This document shows, one piece after another, positions 1 to 8,396 of a DNA stretch of 9,894 nucleotides. The notes below the pieces were generated by a model. The model was not told the origin of the DNA. It did not search any database and saw only the letters and a list, made by a program, of their open reading frames with translations. This DNA is from an uncultured Lachnospiraceae bacterium (GTDB lineage: Bacteria; Bacillota; Clostridia; Lachnospirales; Lachnospiraceae): positions 1-9,894 of the forward strand of contig CACYEU010000220.1 of the NCBI GenBank assembly GCA_902773445.1. The letters run 5' to 3'. Numbering within the stretch: the first letter of the stretch is position 1; the number at the start of each line of letters is the position of its first letter. The translations under genes and the position numbers were made by a program.

Positions 1-1
1 G

Positions 2-3000
2 ATAACAGCGGGCGATTTCGATAAGGACTCGGTCGATGAGATCGCCGTTTACGTGCCGACTGCCAAAAAGGGAGAAGCGAACAAAGTCAAGGTGTTTGAC
101 CTTATTGACGGAAAAGAGTGCCAGGATCCTTACAACATCAGCGCCTGGACCAATTCATGGAATTATGTGCTCCCATATAACAGTCAAAGAACAGTATGGG
201 TTCTCATTAACGAAAATATGGCCGTCTATTCCGATCTAAATATATATAACAATATCGATCTGACATCCGGAGATGCGGATAACGACGGTATAGACGACCT
301 CATCATTTCTTACGGGGCTTCTGATACAGATTACATCAACGGAAACATAAAAGAAGCAGGTTCGATAAAACGCTCGATCCCAAGCAAATCCGTCCTGCTC
401 TACGGAAGTGATTCAGGTCAGATGCTGAGAGATTCGCAGAATATCTCATATGGCGGGCAGGAGCTTATCAGAGTGTCCTTTGCCTTTGGCGACGTGGACG
501 AAGACGGAAACGAGGATATGTTTCTCGCAGGACAGCTGAGGAGCGAACAGGAGCAGAACGTATCCAGGGTTCTCGGCCGCTATATATACGATAAAGACAA
601 CGGTAAAATGGAGCTTGAATCCATGCAGAACATGGCTGTCGTAGAAGGCTCGACGACGGATGATGGTGAATTTATTTCAGCAAACGGCTGGGACGGGAAT
701 TACTACAGCGCACCTCTCATGAAGACGAATCTTGCTGTGGGAAATATATCGGGAAGCGCTGGCGATGTCAGGATATATCTTGACAGCGTGCTTTATTCAT
801 ATGACAGCGGAAGTTACGAGATCGCCGACGAGCTTGAGGATGACTCTGTGGTCGATAACAATGACCAGAAAGGAAGCTGTGTATTTGCCGGAGAAAAAGC
901 GATGAAGCTCGATGATGGCACACCGGTATCATACTACGAGTTTGGAGCGGAATGCGCAAACTTCACGGCAGCTGTCGCGGATCAGCTAATCGTAAACAGA
1001 GTCAGTGTAAGGAAAAAAACCAATCAAAGCGGATCGGATTACGACAGAGCCGGTATAGAGACTTCTTCGTCCATGCTTTTTACCACAGGACAGGGACTTA
1101 TGAGGCGTGATCCTTTAAACGATCCTGACGTATTCACAGGGAAGGTAGAAAACAATCATTTCTACGGAGCGCCGACTCTTATTTTTGCAGCTGATACTGA
1201 TAAGGACGGTCTGATAGCAGATTACACCGGTGAACATAATATTCAGTACCAGGACCCTGCTGTACTTGCTGTCCTCGCTTCACCTCCGTACTTTGAAGAT
1301 GTGGCCGCGTATGACGAAAATGAAATGCTCCCGTTCCTCACAACAGAATACGGAAACAGCGCCGGATCTTCTCATGGAGTAGAATACTCGTTCTCAAGTG
1401 AATTCGGTACATTCGTGAATACTAAACACGGTCACGCCGCGGCCCATGGGATCGCCAATGTCAGTGTAGGATGGGCAAGAGCGGAGACCTGGGGCTGGGA
1501 GAAGGAAAGAACGTTCGAAATGTCGTATAGTACCGAGGGCGGTGAGGACGCCGTGGTCATGTACTCGATCCCGACTGAAAATTACATATATAAAATCAGA
1601 GGAGTCATGGTAAACGATGACGGGAGTTATGAGGAATTCACCAACACGATGACTGTGACCAAACCTCATAAGCCGGTCACGCAGACTCTTACCCTGGAAG
1701 ACTATGAGGAGATTCAGAAGAGATATTCAGACAAACTCCCTGATATTTCCAAATATCTGACGTCGACTCCGGGAGACCCGGCGTCATATCCATCGAGCCG
1801 GAATGATCTGTCAGATGAGGCAAAGGCCCATATTGACTGGGATACCGATCATCCGGTCGATGTCGGTGAGAAATGGGCCGGCACAGCCTTCGGCACTGGA
1901 AGCATAACGCAGTCACTCTCATATTCCAAGGAAACCCGTGACAGATACGATAACCATCTGGATGGAGCATTCTTTTCGACCGAGCTCGGTTTTGGCTCCG
2001 AGGAAGACACCTGGTTCTGGTTCAGTGCATTTGAGGGCGGAGCAACTTTCTCATTCAGCCAGCTGGATGGAGATGTTGCGGCTTCCATTGAAGGTGCAGA
2101 CTGCTCGGGAACGATCAAGAATATGCCGAGAGCCGCAAAGGACTACGGCTATGGTTTCTCATGGAAGTTATTCAAATATAACATAAAGGACAAGAACTGC
2201 ACATTCCCGGTGGTCACATATATGGTGAACGATGTTACCGCGCCGCCTGAACTTCCGGATAATATCGAACAGGATTTTGAGAAATCTTCTGATTCAGAGA
2301 TCGCCCTTACTTGGACATACAGCAAAGGAAATCCGCAGGGTTTTGATATTTACAGATATGAAGATTTCCCGATCGGGGGCGGCGACGAATGGATCGGGAC
2401 TGTAGACGGAAGCGATTATAAAATCATGAAAGATGAGGACGGGAACACGCTCAAAGATAAAGACGGGCATGTGATCCGCGGATACTCATTTACCGACAAA
2501 AATCTTACGGCTGATACCAAATACAAATACAGGATGAAAGTGAGGAGGTCAAAGCTTCCGGGAGAGAGTATCTTCAGCCCGGTGATCGAAGCAAGGACAG
2601 ATGTCAGCACCAAGCCTGATCTTTCACTCTTGACTGATGCACTCACGATCTATCCTGACAGTACGTATAACATCAAAACCGTACTGGAAAATCCTGAGGA
2701 ATATCAGGACAATAAGAGTTATCAGTGGCAGAAATACAATTCAAAGAAACGTAAATGGGAAGATCTTGAAGGCTGCGACAAGGAAGTTCTGCATTTCTTC
2801 AACTGTACCCCAAAAGACGCCGGGACTTACAGATGCCGTGTAAATCTTGTAAGGAGGAAAGAGAGCAGCCCGCAGTATATCTCAACGTTCACTGAAAGCT
2901 GCGACGTGAGCTTCTCGTTGAGATCGGTACAATTCAGCGATATACGCGTGTTCGAAGGCGAGGGCAGCTCCAAGACGAACACCGGACTCTATGTGAATGT

Positions 3001-6000
3001 TTCCAATACGAGCCAGGCTAGTCTTGAGAAACCGACCGGCATGGTGGTCTTCGACATAGAAGGTCCGAACGGCAATATCAGAGTCGCCGGACGTATCGAT
3101 GAAGAGACCGGAGACGTAAGGATCAACAGCATCGAAGACCGCATCGAAGACCTCGGCATCAGCGGGTTCGTAGACGGTGGATATATGATCACGTGCTACT
3201 ATGAAGGAAACGCGATATTCTATCCCGCAAAAGATACTGAGGAATACCATTATCTCAGAAATATAGACGCGAGCATGTTCCTGTCGCTTCAGTCTTCATA
3301 CTATTTCGGAGAAGATATAGCGGCTACGATGGGGCTCTTTGAATACAACAGAGATATCTCCGGCAAGATCTCCAGAAAAGACTATACAGACAAGATCACT
3401 GAGGTGAAGGTCTATCAGACCGATGAGACCGGGACCGGTATGACGGGTCAGGCCATTGCTTCGTATGACATGACCGAAAAGGACGCCACAGCTGAGCTGC
3501 CGCTCAACAAGGCGCTCGCAGGCCAGGCTTACGTCGTAGTCTACATGGAAGGGGTCAGCGGACCGGCCGCGTCGAAGGTGATCACTACCCGCAAGGTCCC
3601 GCTTGAGCTTGACATAACAGACAAGACGTCCGGGACCGGAAATACGATTGAGCAGATGACCGTCGACGACGTAACACTTTCAGGCGGCATTGATCCGAAA
3701 AAAGCGAACATCGAAACTGCCGCAGGCAAAAAGAGCCTGTCCGACTTCATGCTGTTCAGATACTATCAGCTGAATGGCGATTATATCTGTAATTCGAAGA
3801 ACTTCATCCCGGATAAGTTCATACCTGCTTTATACAATGCGACCGTTGAGTTGGAAACCTCTGAGGACGGAGATGATACGAGATGGTTCTATACGCCTGT
3901 ATATAAAGGCGGCAGGTTCATGGTAGTAAGCAATTACTATCTGATATCCGCCGGCCCGGAAGACAGCAGTACGGGAAGCGTGAGAATGATATCGCCTGAC
4001 AAGAAAACGGACTTCACAAGAGAAGGATATGTCGGCGGTACCAAGATCGTACTCAAGGCTGAGCCGAATCCGGGATATGAGATCAGCAAATGGATCGTCG
4101 ATGACTGCGGTAACAAGACAACATATCCGGGCACGGAGAGCTTCAGCTTCACAGTAAGGAGCCAGAGCACCAGCGGAGACGGAGAAGTTAAAATCTCTGC
4201 TGTGATGGAACCTAAGAACAACAAGATCAAGATAGACAGTATCGGAGGCGGCAGAGTATCCGTGACGCCTGAAATCAATAGCGGTGACAATGTCCTTGCA
4301 GGGACAAAGATCACGCTCAAGGCAACTCCTGACAGCGGATGGAAATTCGCGGAATGGCGCCTGACCTCGCTTGGCGGCAACAGCATCGTATCCGGAGGAA
4401 CTGCAGGCGAAGACGGAGTAAGCAATACCAAGGAATACACCATGCCTGACAGCTCAGCCGAAGTCTATGCTGTGTTCGCGAAACAGACTGCGGATGTGTA
4501 CGCTTCCGACGGACTGGAGGTATTGTTTGTGAACGATGGCGGCGATCCTTATCATGATGTGGGAGAACTTGTCATGACGGAGAAGGGCAGGAATGTCCCT
4601 CTGGGATCCGAAGTGATCGTACGGACCAAGCCGGGCTTCACACTTGCCTTGGGAACAGAGTGGAATGCTACAGTCATCGATAAAGCAGGAGTAGAGCAGA
4701 TACCGGAGGTGACAGAGACGATGTCACAGGGAAGGAAAGCATGTACATTCACACTTCCGGACAACGCGTCATCATGCTTCGTATCTGCTGAGACAGAAAG
4801 AGGAGTATTCACAGTAATCGCTGATTCTGACGATGCTGACTTCACGATCGCGGTCGATGGGGACGTGAAGGAAGGGGATACAGTGGAGGATATAACCGCC
4901 GGCTCGCAGGTCGATATCACTGCCATACCGGACAGAGGCAGGCGCGTCTCGGGCTGGATCATAAACGGAGAGGAGAAATCGACAAAAGATACGATATTTA
5001 CCTGTAATATCACAGAGAATATGAACGTTTCGGTAACGACAGAGTCTGTTGCCCTCTACTCGATGAGCATAACCGCTGAGGGCGGCGGCACGCTTGAATA
5101 TGAAGTAAGTGATTCTGAGGGTAAATGGCAGGCCGGTGACACGGTAGGTGAAGAGGATACCGGCTATACAGCCGGCGTATATCAAGGTGAGTCCGTACTC
5201 TTCCGCTCTGCTTCGGGAGACGAGGAATACACGCTCACTTCAATCACCGTAAATGGTGAGAAGCAGACCCTTGATGACGGCGCGTTCAGGATCACCAATG
5301 CAGACGGCGATCTTGACATAAAAGCTACGTTCAGCCCGAATATTTATTTCTCCGCTGAGGTGAACACCGATTTCCGGGATAACAGCGCGACTGTTCTCAA
5401 TACCGGCGGAGGAGTGATCGAAAACGGAGAGATCATGCCGGCAGCCAAGAACAGGGCAATTTCATTTGATGTTGCAGTACCTGCCGAGTATCAACCGTAT
5501 GTCAAAGTGGTCGGCTCGGATATGGATCCGGACGAATACGGGGATGTTGATTATCTGAAGTACAAGGGGCAGCCTGAAGACTATGACAACGAAATGAAAC
5601 TGTATCACTTCATCACTGAAAGGATCACATCAGATGTCAAGCTGATCATTTCAGATCATGACACCAGATATATCAGCGATGAGGAAGATCTTACAGCTTA
5701 CTTCGAGGAGTTGTCCGTCAGGCAGAATCAGTATAGTCAGCCGGATGCTGTCCTGCTTCGTGACATAAATATGAGCGGCGAAAGCATAGAAACTGTCAAT
5801 GATATGTACGCGAACTTCGACGGCAACGGATACACGATCAGCGGTCTGACGATATCGGACAACGATAATTTCCATGGCCTGTTCGGCACGATCCATGAAG
5901 GTGCCAAGATCAAGGATGTGGTATTCGATGAGCTTCGTGTATATCAGAGAGTGCCTTATAATTGCGGACTGCTGGCGGATACTAACGAAGGAACCATAAG

Positions 6001-8380
6001 CAGAGTGTCCATCATCGGAACGTCCGTATTCAATGTCGAAGGTGACGATACCGACAGCGACTACAGAGGCGGGTTCGCATATGAGAATCTGGGTACGATA
6101 GAATACAGCATGATACGCGGGCTTACTTTCAATCTCTTCAATGCCCGCGGAACCGTTGTGGCAGGAGGAGTGGTATTTAACCAGCAGGATGGTGCCGAAC
6201 CGAAAGCGTCAATGACCGGAAACTATTTCGAGAGCATTGGCACAAATGCAGGTGTCATGGAGGAAAATATCGTTGCTCTCGCCGGTGACCCGGATCCGCA
6301 CAAGGGAAGCTTCACATCGAATTACTATCTGCAGACGGATGAAACGACAGATCCGCATGGTATCGACGCACTTGACGGGGAGCAAACCGAAGTTGGACAG
6401 CTGCCGGCAGAGTTTTTCAGGAAACTCGCGTATGAGATGAATAAGAAGCTCGGCGGGGATTTCTATGGCGTCTCGAAGAATCCGGATGACCGGAAGATCT
6501 ATGTCCTTATCGGAAAAGACGATGCGCATGTTGCTCCGGTCAAAGTAGAATATGTTTTTGGAAAGAAGGTCACTGTATATACCGCTCCGGGCAACGTCAC
6601 GCTTCCGGGAGAAGAACTCTTCGAAACCGTACCGGCAGTCTGGGAGGTCGGCAACAGATCATATCTTCCGGGAGAGAAGATCGATGTACAGAACGACACA
6701 AGGATCGTCGGGGTATCAGAAGAAGACTTCGGCGAATACACAGCGATCCTGTCGCTGACAGATGACGACGGTAACGTGCTGGAAACTGTCTGCTACAAGA
6801 ATGTGGACGATGCGATAGCGGCGGCCACTGAGCGGGGAGCTGATGCAAAACAGAAGCTTCAGATCATAGGAAACGCTGTCATTTCGGGTGAAATGCAGAA
6901 TGTGAGCGCGAATACCACGATCATTGTCAAAGAAGGAGCAACACTGAAGATCAGCACCAATACACAGATCAACAATAAAGGCACTATTCTTCTTGAGGAC
7001 GGGGCTGTGGTCAACAAGTACGGAAGCCTGATGAATGAGGGAAGCATAAGCATAGCTGAAGATGCAGAACTTATCAACTACGGAAGCGCTTTCGACAATA
7101 TGAACGGCGGTACTGTCACCGGCAAAATCACCTGCAAGCCGCATTTCTTTGGAAAGTGGATACTTGCGGATCCGCCTACATGTTCAGCTGAAGGCGAAGA
7201 AAAGAGAACCTGTTCAGTCTGCGGACATGAGGAGACGCGGGAGGTTGAGGTCGATCCGGACGCTCACGAATGGGGTGATTGGGTCGTAACAAAAGAAGCC
7301 ACTGAGATCGAAGAGGGAGAAGAGACCCGCACATGCCTGCATAACGAGTCACACACGGAGACCCGCGTGATTCCTGCAACAGACCATCAGCACGTCCTTT
7401 CCAAAGTCGATGCCGTGGAAGCCACGTGTGAAGAGGATGGCAACACTGAATACTGGGTATGCTCCGGAGGCGTCAGACCCTGCGGGCGTTACTTCAGTGA
7501 TGAAGAAGGAAAAGAAGAGATCGACATCGAAGATACCATTGTTCCGGCCAAGGGCCACGACTGGGATGTAGGCACAGTCACGAAAGAGCCGACAGTCACT
7601 GAAGAGGGAGAGATGACATTTACCTGCACTGTTTGCGGTGCAACGATGACCGAGCTGATCCCCAAACGTGATCCTGCAGATAAGGATGCCCTGATCCGGG
7701 CGATCGAAGAGGCTGAAAAAGATGCTGAGGAAACGAAGGTATCTGAAGATGGCAGTGATGTCGCGCCGGCGGATACCTGGGTCGATCAGGAGACGGCTGA
7801 TAAGCTGAATGAAGCCATCGAGCAGGCCCGGGCAGTTGCCGATGATCCGAACGCGACTCAGGATGAGGTCGATCAGGCGGCCGAAGCCGTCAAAAAGGCG
7901 CAGGAAGAGTTCGATGATGCTAAGCAGGAAGGCAGGCAGGCACAGTCTTCGAAGCCAATCTACCGCCTGTACAATCCTAAGACAAAAGAACATCTCTGGA
8001 CTTCAAGCGCCAAAGAGTACAATGTTCTTCCGGGATACGGATGGAAGCAAGAGGGTATAGCATGGGAGGCTCCGCAAGGCTCGACTCACAATGGGAAAAG
8101 CTGTAAGCCTGTTTATCGCCTGTACAATCCAAAAACCACAGATCATCACTACACGGCCAACGCCAATGAAGCGAAGACCCTGACAAGTCAATATGGCTGG
8201 ACATATGACAACAACAAAAAACCGGTCTTCTACTCAGGCGGAGACGTACCGATCTATCGTCTGTACAACAAGACATTTAAGGTCGGCTCGCATCATTTGA
8301 CCAAGTCGAAGAAAGAGTATGATACGCTCGTAAACTATGGCTGGAAGCAGGAGGGAATTACACTGTATTGTGTAAAATAA
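2..8380 (+). CDS. Giant modular secreted/cell-surface protein, N-terminus cut off by the window
   Basis: The frame is open from base 2 to the TAA at 8378-8380 (at least 2,792 residues). A GTG at 53 is the first start-like codon, but codons before it already encode a GDFDKDSVDEIAVY calcium-loop motif, so the true start lies upstream. Approximate order by residue from base 2: DxDxDG loops at 4, 90, 163 and 398; unassigned aromatic/Gly-rich segment 417-750; fibronectin III-like 747-868; Ig-like with DAGTYRC 871-971; Big_3_5-like 974-1087; beta-rich 1088-1318; five InlB-B-like repeats 1319-1786; GLUG-like beta-helix 1890-2173; Asn-ladder solenoid 2265-2379; CxxCG repeats 2381-2556; FIVAR-like helices 2557-2650; three YRLYNP repeats 2652-2792. 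No membrane segment, LPXTG or catalytic motif is visible. It is probably an extracellular adhesin or scaffold; this is inferred from architecture, and the ligand is unknown. I see no frameshift or internal stop. Confidence 0.93.
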   Translation: MTAGDFDKDSVDEIAVYVPTAKKGEANKVKVFDLIDGKECQDPYNISAWTNSWNYVLPYNSQRTVWVLINENMAVYSDLNIYNNIDLTSGDADNDGIDDLIISYGASDTDYINGNIKEAGSIKRSIPSKSVLLYGSDSGQMLRDSQNISYGGQELIRVSFAFGDVDEDGNEDMFLAGQLRSEQEQNVSRVLGRYIYDKDNGKMELESMQNMAVVEGSTTDDGEFISANGWDGNYYSAPLMKTNLAVGNISGSAGDVRIYLDSVLYSYDSGSYEIADELEDDSVVDNNDQKGSCVFAGEKAMKLDDGTPVSYYEFGAECANFTAAVADQLIVNRVSVRKKTNQSGSDYDRAGIETSSSMLFTTGQGLMRRDPLNDPDVFTGKVENNHFYGAPTLIFAADTDKDGLIADYTGEHNIQYQDPAVLAVLASPPYFEDVAAYDENEMLPFLTTEYGNSAGSSHGVEYSFSSEFGTFVNTKHGHAAAHGIANVSVGWARAETWGWEKERTFEMSYSTEGGEDAVVMYSIPTENYIYKIRGVMVNDDGSYEEFTNTMTVTKPHKPVTQTLTLEDYEEIQKRYSDKLPDISKYLTSTPGDPASYPSSRNDLSDEAKAHIDWDTDHPVDVGEKWAGTAFGTGSITQSLSYSKETRDRYDNHLDGAFFSTELGFGSEEDTWFWFSAFEGGATFSFSQLDGDVAASIEGADCSGTIKNMPRAAKDYGYGFSWKLFKYNIKDKNCTFPVVTYMVNDVTAPPELPDNIEQDFEKSSDSEIALTWTYSKGNPQGFDIYRYEDFPIGGGDEWIGTVDGSDYKIMKDEDGNTLKDKDGHVIRGYSFTDKNLTADTKYKYRMKVRRSKLPGESIFSPVIEARTDVSTKPDLSLLTDALTIYPDSTYNIKTVLENPEEYQDNKSYQWQKYNSKKRKWEDLEGCDKEVLHFFNCTPKDAGTYRCRVNLVRRKESSPQYISTFTESCDVSFSLRSVQFSDIRVFEGEGSSKTNTGLYVNVSNTSQASLEKPTGMVVFDIEGPNGNIRVAGRIDEETGDVRINSIEDRIEDLGISGFVDGGYMITCYYEGNAIFYPAKDTEEYHYLRNIDASMFLSLQSSYYFGEDIAATMGLFEYNRDISGKISRKDYTDKITEVKVYQTDETGTGMTGQAIASYDMTEKDATAELPLNKALAGQAYVVVYMEGVSGPAASKVITTRKVPLELDITDKTSGTGNTIEQMTVDDVTLSGGIDPKKANIETAAGKKSLSDFMLFRYYQLNGDYICNSKNFIPDKFIPALYNATVELETSEDGDDTRWFYTPVYKGGRFMVVSNYYLISAGPEDSSTGSVRMISPDKKTDFTREGYVGGTKIVLKAEPNPGYEISKWIVDDCGNKTTYPGTESFSFTVRSQSTSGDGEVKISAVMEPKNNKIKIDSIGGGRVSVTPEINSGDNVLAGTKITLKATPDSGWKFAEWRLTSLGGNSIVSGGTAGEDGVSNTKEYTMPDSSAEVYAVFAKQTADVYASDGLEVLFVNDGGDPYHDVGELVMTEKGRNVPLGSEVIVRTKPGFTLALGTEWNATVIDKAGVEQIPEVTETMSQGRKACTFTLPDNASSCFVSAETERGVFTVIADSDDADFTIAVDGDVKEGDTVEDITAGSQVDITAIPDRGRRVSGWIINGEEKSTKDTIFTCNITENMNVSVTTESVALYSMSITAEGGGTLEYEVSDSEGKWQAGDTVGEEDTGYTAGVYQGESVLFRSASGDEEYTLTSITVNGEKQTLDDGAFRITNADGDLDIKATFSPNIYFSAEVNTDFRDNSATVLNTGGGVIENGEIMPAAKNRAISFDVAVPAEYQPYVKVVGSDMDPDEYGDVDYLKYKGQPEDYDNEMKLYHFITERITSDVKLIISDHDTRYISDEEDLTAYFEELSVRQNQYSQPDAVLLRDINMSGESIETVNDMYANFDGNGYTISGLTISDNDNFHGLFGTIHEGAKIKDVVFDELRVYQRVPYNCGLLADTNEGTISRVSIIGTSVFNVEGDDTDSDYRGGFAYENLGTIEYSMIRGLTFNLFNARGTVVAGGVVFNQQDGAEPKASMTGNYFESIGTNAGVMEENIVALAGDPDPHKGSFTSNYYLQTDETTDPHGIDALDGEQTEVGQLPAEFFRKLAYEMNKKLGGDFYGVSKNPDDRKIYVLIGKDDAHVAPVKVEYVFGKKVTVYTAPGNVTLPGEELFETVPAVWEVGNRSYLPGEKIDVQNDTRIVGVSEEDFGEYTAILSLTDDDGNVLETVCYKNVDDAIAAATERGADAKQKLQIIGNAVISGEMQNVSANTTIIVKEGATLKISTNTQINNKGTILLEDGAVVNKYGSLMNEGSISIAEDAELINYGSAFDNMNGGTVTGKITCKPHFFGKWILADPPTCSAEGEEKRTCSVCGHEETREVEVDPDAHEWGDWVVTKEATEIEEGEETRTCLHNESHTETRVIPATDHQHVLSKVDAVEATCEEDGNTEYWVCSGGVRPCGRYFSDEEGKEEIDIEDTIVPAKGHDWDVGTVTKEPTVTEEGEMTFTCTVCGATMTELIPKRDPADKDALIRAIEEAEKDAEETKVSEDGSDVAPADTWVDQETADKLNEAIEQARAVADDPNATQDEVDQAAEAVKKAQEEFDDAKQEGRQAQSSKPIYRLYNPKTKEHLWTSSAKEYNVLPGYGWKQEGIAWEAPQGSTHNGKSCKPVYRLYNPKTTDHHYTANANEAKTLTSQYGWTYDNNKKPVFYSGGDVPIYRLYNKTFKVGSHHLTKSKKEYDTLVNYGWKQEGITLYCVK
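11..1210 (+). repeat. FG-GAP/VCBS-like calcium-loop repeats in the giant protein
   Basis: Four Asp-rich loops recur with hydrophobic strands after them: GDFDKDSVDEIAVY (from 11), GDADNDGIDDLIISYG (from 269), GDVDEDGNEDMFLAG (from 488) and ADTDKDGLIADY (from 1190). The D-x-D-x-D/N-G pattern followed by an aliphatic strand is typical of FG-GAP/VCBS blades, which bind calcium and build integrin-like beta-propellers. More blades are expected left of the window because the first loop lies right at the edge. Blade boundaries are not clear, and the stretch between 540 and 1180 is divergent. Confidence 0.7.
1250..2260 (+). other. Unassigned beta-rich segment of the giant protein
   Basis: About 335 residues begin after the last calcium loop with a hydrophobic run ending in ASPPYFEDV (1277-1303) and stop at the APPELP linker (2240-2257). 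The segment is rich in Gly, Ser, Trp, Phe and Tyr with alternating polar/hydrophobic patterning, for example TWFWFSAFEGG and GATFSFSQLDG near 2008-2070. Such alternation suits long amphipathic beta strands. Its length suggests one large fold, not a string of small Ig domains. I recognise no known domain and see no catalytic motif. Confidence 0.5.
2240..3262 (+). other. Fibronectin III-like, Ig-like and Big_3_5-like domains of the giant protein
   Basis: Three beta-sandwich modules follow one another. The first (2240-2605) starts with a Pro-rich linker and has IALTWTYS plus GFDIYRYE and a late YKYRMKVR strand, the usual fibronectin III pattern. The second (2612-2917) carries YQWQKY and the DAGTYRCRV motif with paired Cys, the hallmark of Ig-fold domains. 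The third (2921-3262) has KPTGMVVFDI and GGYMITCYYEGNAIF, which resembles the bacterial Ig-like Big_3_5 family. They probably act as stalk spacers; that is inference. Confidence 0.65.
3956..5359 (+). repeat. Five divergent InlB-B-like repeats in the giant protein
   Basis: Five units of roughly 85-105 residues start near 3956, 4214, 4487, 4799 and 5054. The shared core is G-[ST]-x-[IV]-x-[ILV]-x-A-x-P-x-x-G-x-x-[IVF]-x-x-W, clearest as GTKIVLKAEPNPGYEISKW, GTKITLKATPDSGWKFAEW and GSQVDITAIPDRGRRVSGW. The third and fifth units are more eroded. This is the divergent InlB B-repeat type (ubiquitin/SUMO-like beta-grasp fold) common in Gram-positive surface proteins, where it forms a stalk. Unit boundaries were placed by eye. 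Confidence 0.7.
5669..6520 (+). other. GLUG-like right-handed beta-helix region of the giant protein
   Basis: The segment opens with YISDEEDLTAYFEELS and VLLRDINMSG, then NFDGNGYTISGLTIS and HGLFGTIHEGAKIKDVVFD. This matches the GLUG-type beta-helix lead-in seen in many bacterial adhesins and IgA-peptidase-like proteins. Further rungs include CGLLADTNEGTISRVSI and GGFAYENLGTIEYSMI. It ends with LPAEFFRKLAYEMNKKL, a short helix that often closes such regions. Adhesion is the likely role, by analogy. Confidence 0.65.
6794..7138 (+). other. Short beta-solenoid with an Asn/Gly ladder in the giant protein
   Basis: After a YKNVDDAIAAA helix, a series of rungs repeats the pattern ATLKIS, NNKGTILLEDGAVV, NKYGSLMNEGSISI and INYGSAFDNMNGG. 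Asn followed within a few residues by Gly recurs at each turn. Stacked Asn ladders and Gly turns are typical of right-handed parallel beta-helices. No polysaccharide-lyase catalytic residues are evident, so a structural or adhesive role is more likely. Confidence 0.6.
7142..7669 (+). repeat. Degenerate CxxCG repeats in the giant protein
   Basis: About four related units carry the theme H-x-W ... TKEAT/PTC ... EEG ... RTC-x-x-CG. The first is complete (PTCSAEG then RTCSVCG, three Cys). The second keeps RTC and then has HNESH in place of the CG knuckle. The third has TCEEDG and a widened C-x6-C (CSGGVRPCG). The fourth keeps FTCTVCG but has Val in place of the leading Cys. Zinc knuckles or disulfides are both possible. 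Such repeats precede C-terminal attachment modules in other clostridial surface proteins. Confidence 0.6.
7670..7951 (+). other. FIVAR-like helical spacer of the giant protein
   Basis: This highly charged, Ala/Glu-rich segment has heptad-like runs: KDALIRAIEEAEKDAEE, TADKLNEAIEQARAVADD and DEVDQAAEAVKKAQEEFDDA. The spacing of the two helices and the PNATQDEV turn match FIVAR-type three-helix bundles, which act as spacers in Gram-positive surface proteins. Its composition gives long open frames on the opposite strand that are not real genes. Confidence 0.65.
7955..8377 (+). repeat. Three C-terminal YRLYNP (DUF5648-like) repeats
   Basis: Units start at 7955, 8108 and 8249. Each has the order P-[IV]-YRLYN, then H-x-x-T (EHLWT, DHHYT, SHHLT), then E-[YA]-x-x-L and GW. 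The first and third share GWKQEGI. The DNA encoding YRLYN is also nearly identical in the three copies (from 7961, 8114 and 8255), which suggests recent tandem duplication or constraint. This family is found at the end of many secreted Gram-positive proteins and hydrolases, and a cell-wall attachment role is plausible but not established here. Confidence 0.75.
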
Positions 8381-8396
8381 AGCCTGTCCGGCACAG

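Noticed and set aside
53..55. GTG as the start codon of the giant gene
   Set aside because: The same frame is open to the left edge and the 17 codons before it encode an FG-GAP-like calcium loop, so it is an internal Val codon.
1250..2260. MACPF/CDC pore-forming domain in the unassigned segment
   Set aside because: The amphipathic strands raised the idea, but I could not find the MACPF signature, so no such call is made.
3937..4443. A 168-codon open frame on the minus strand
   Set aside because: It is antisense to the InlB-like repeats and its Pro/Ser/Leu-rich product is typical of complementary-strand shadow frames.
7349..7993. A 214-codon open frame on the minus strand
   Set aside because: It is antisense to the CxxCG and FIVAR-like parts of the giant gene, and its Leu/Ile/Arg-rich translation shows no recognisable domain.
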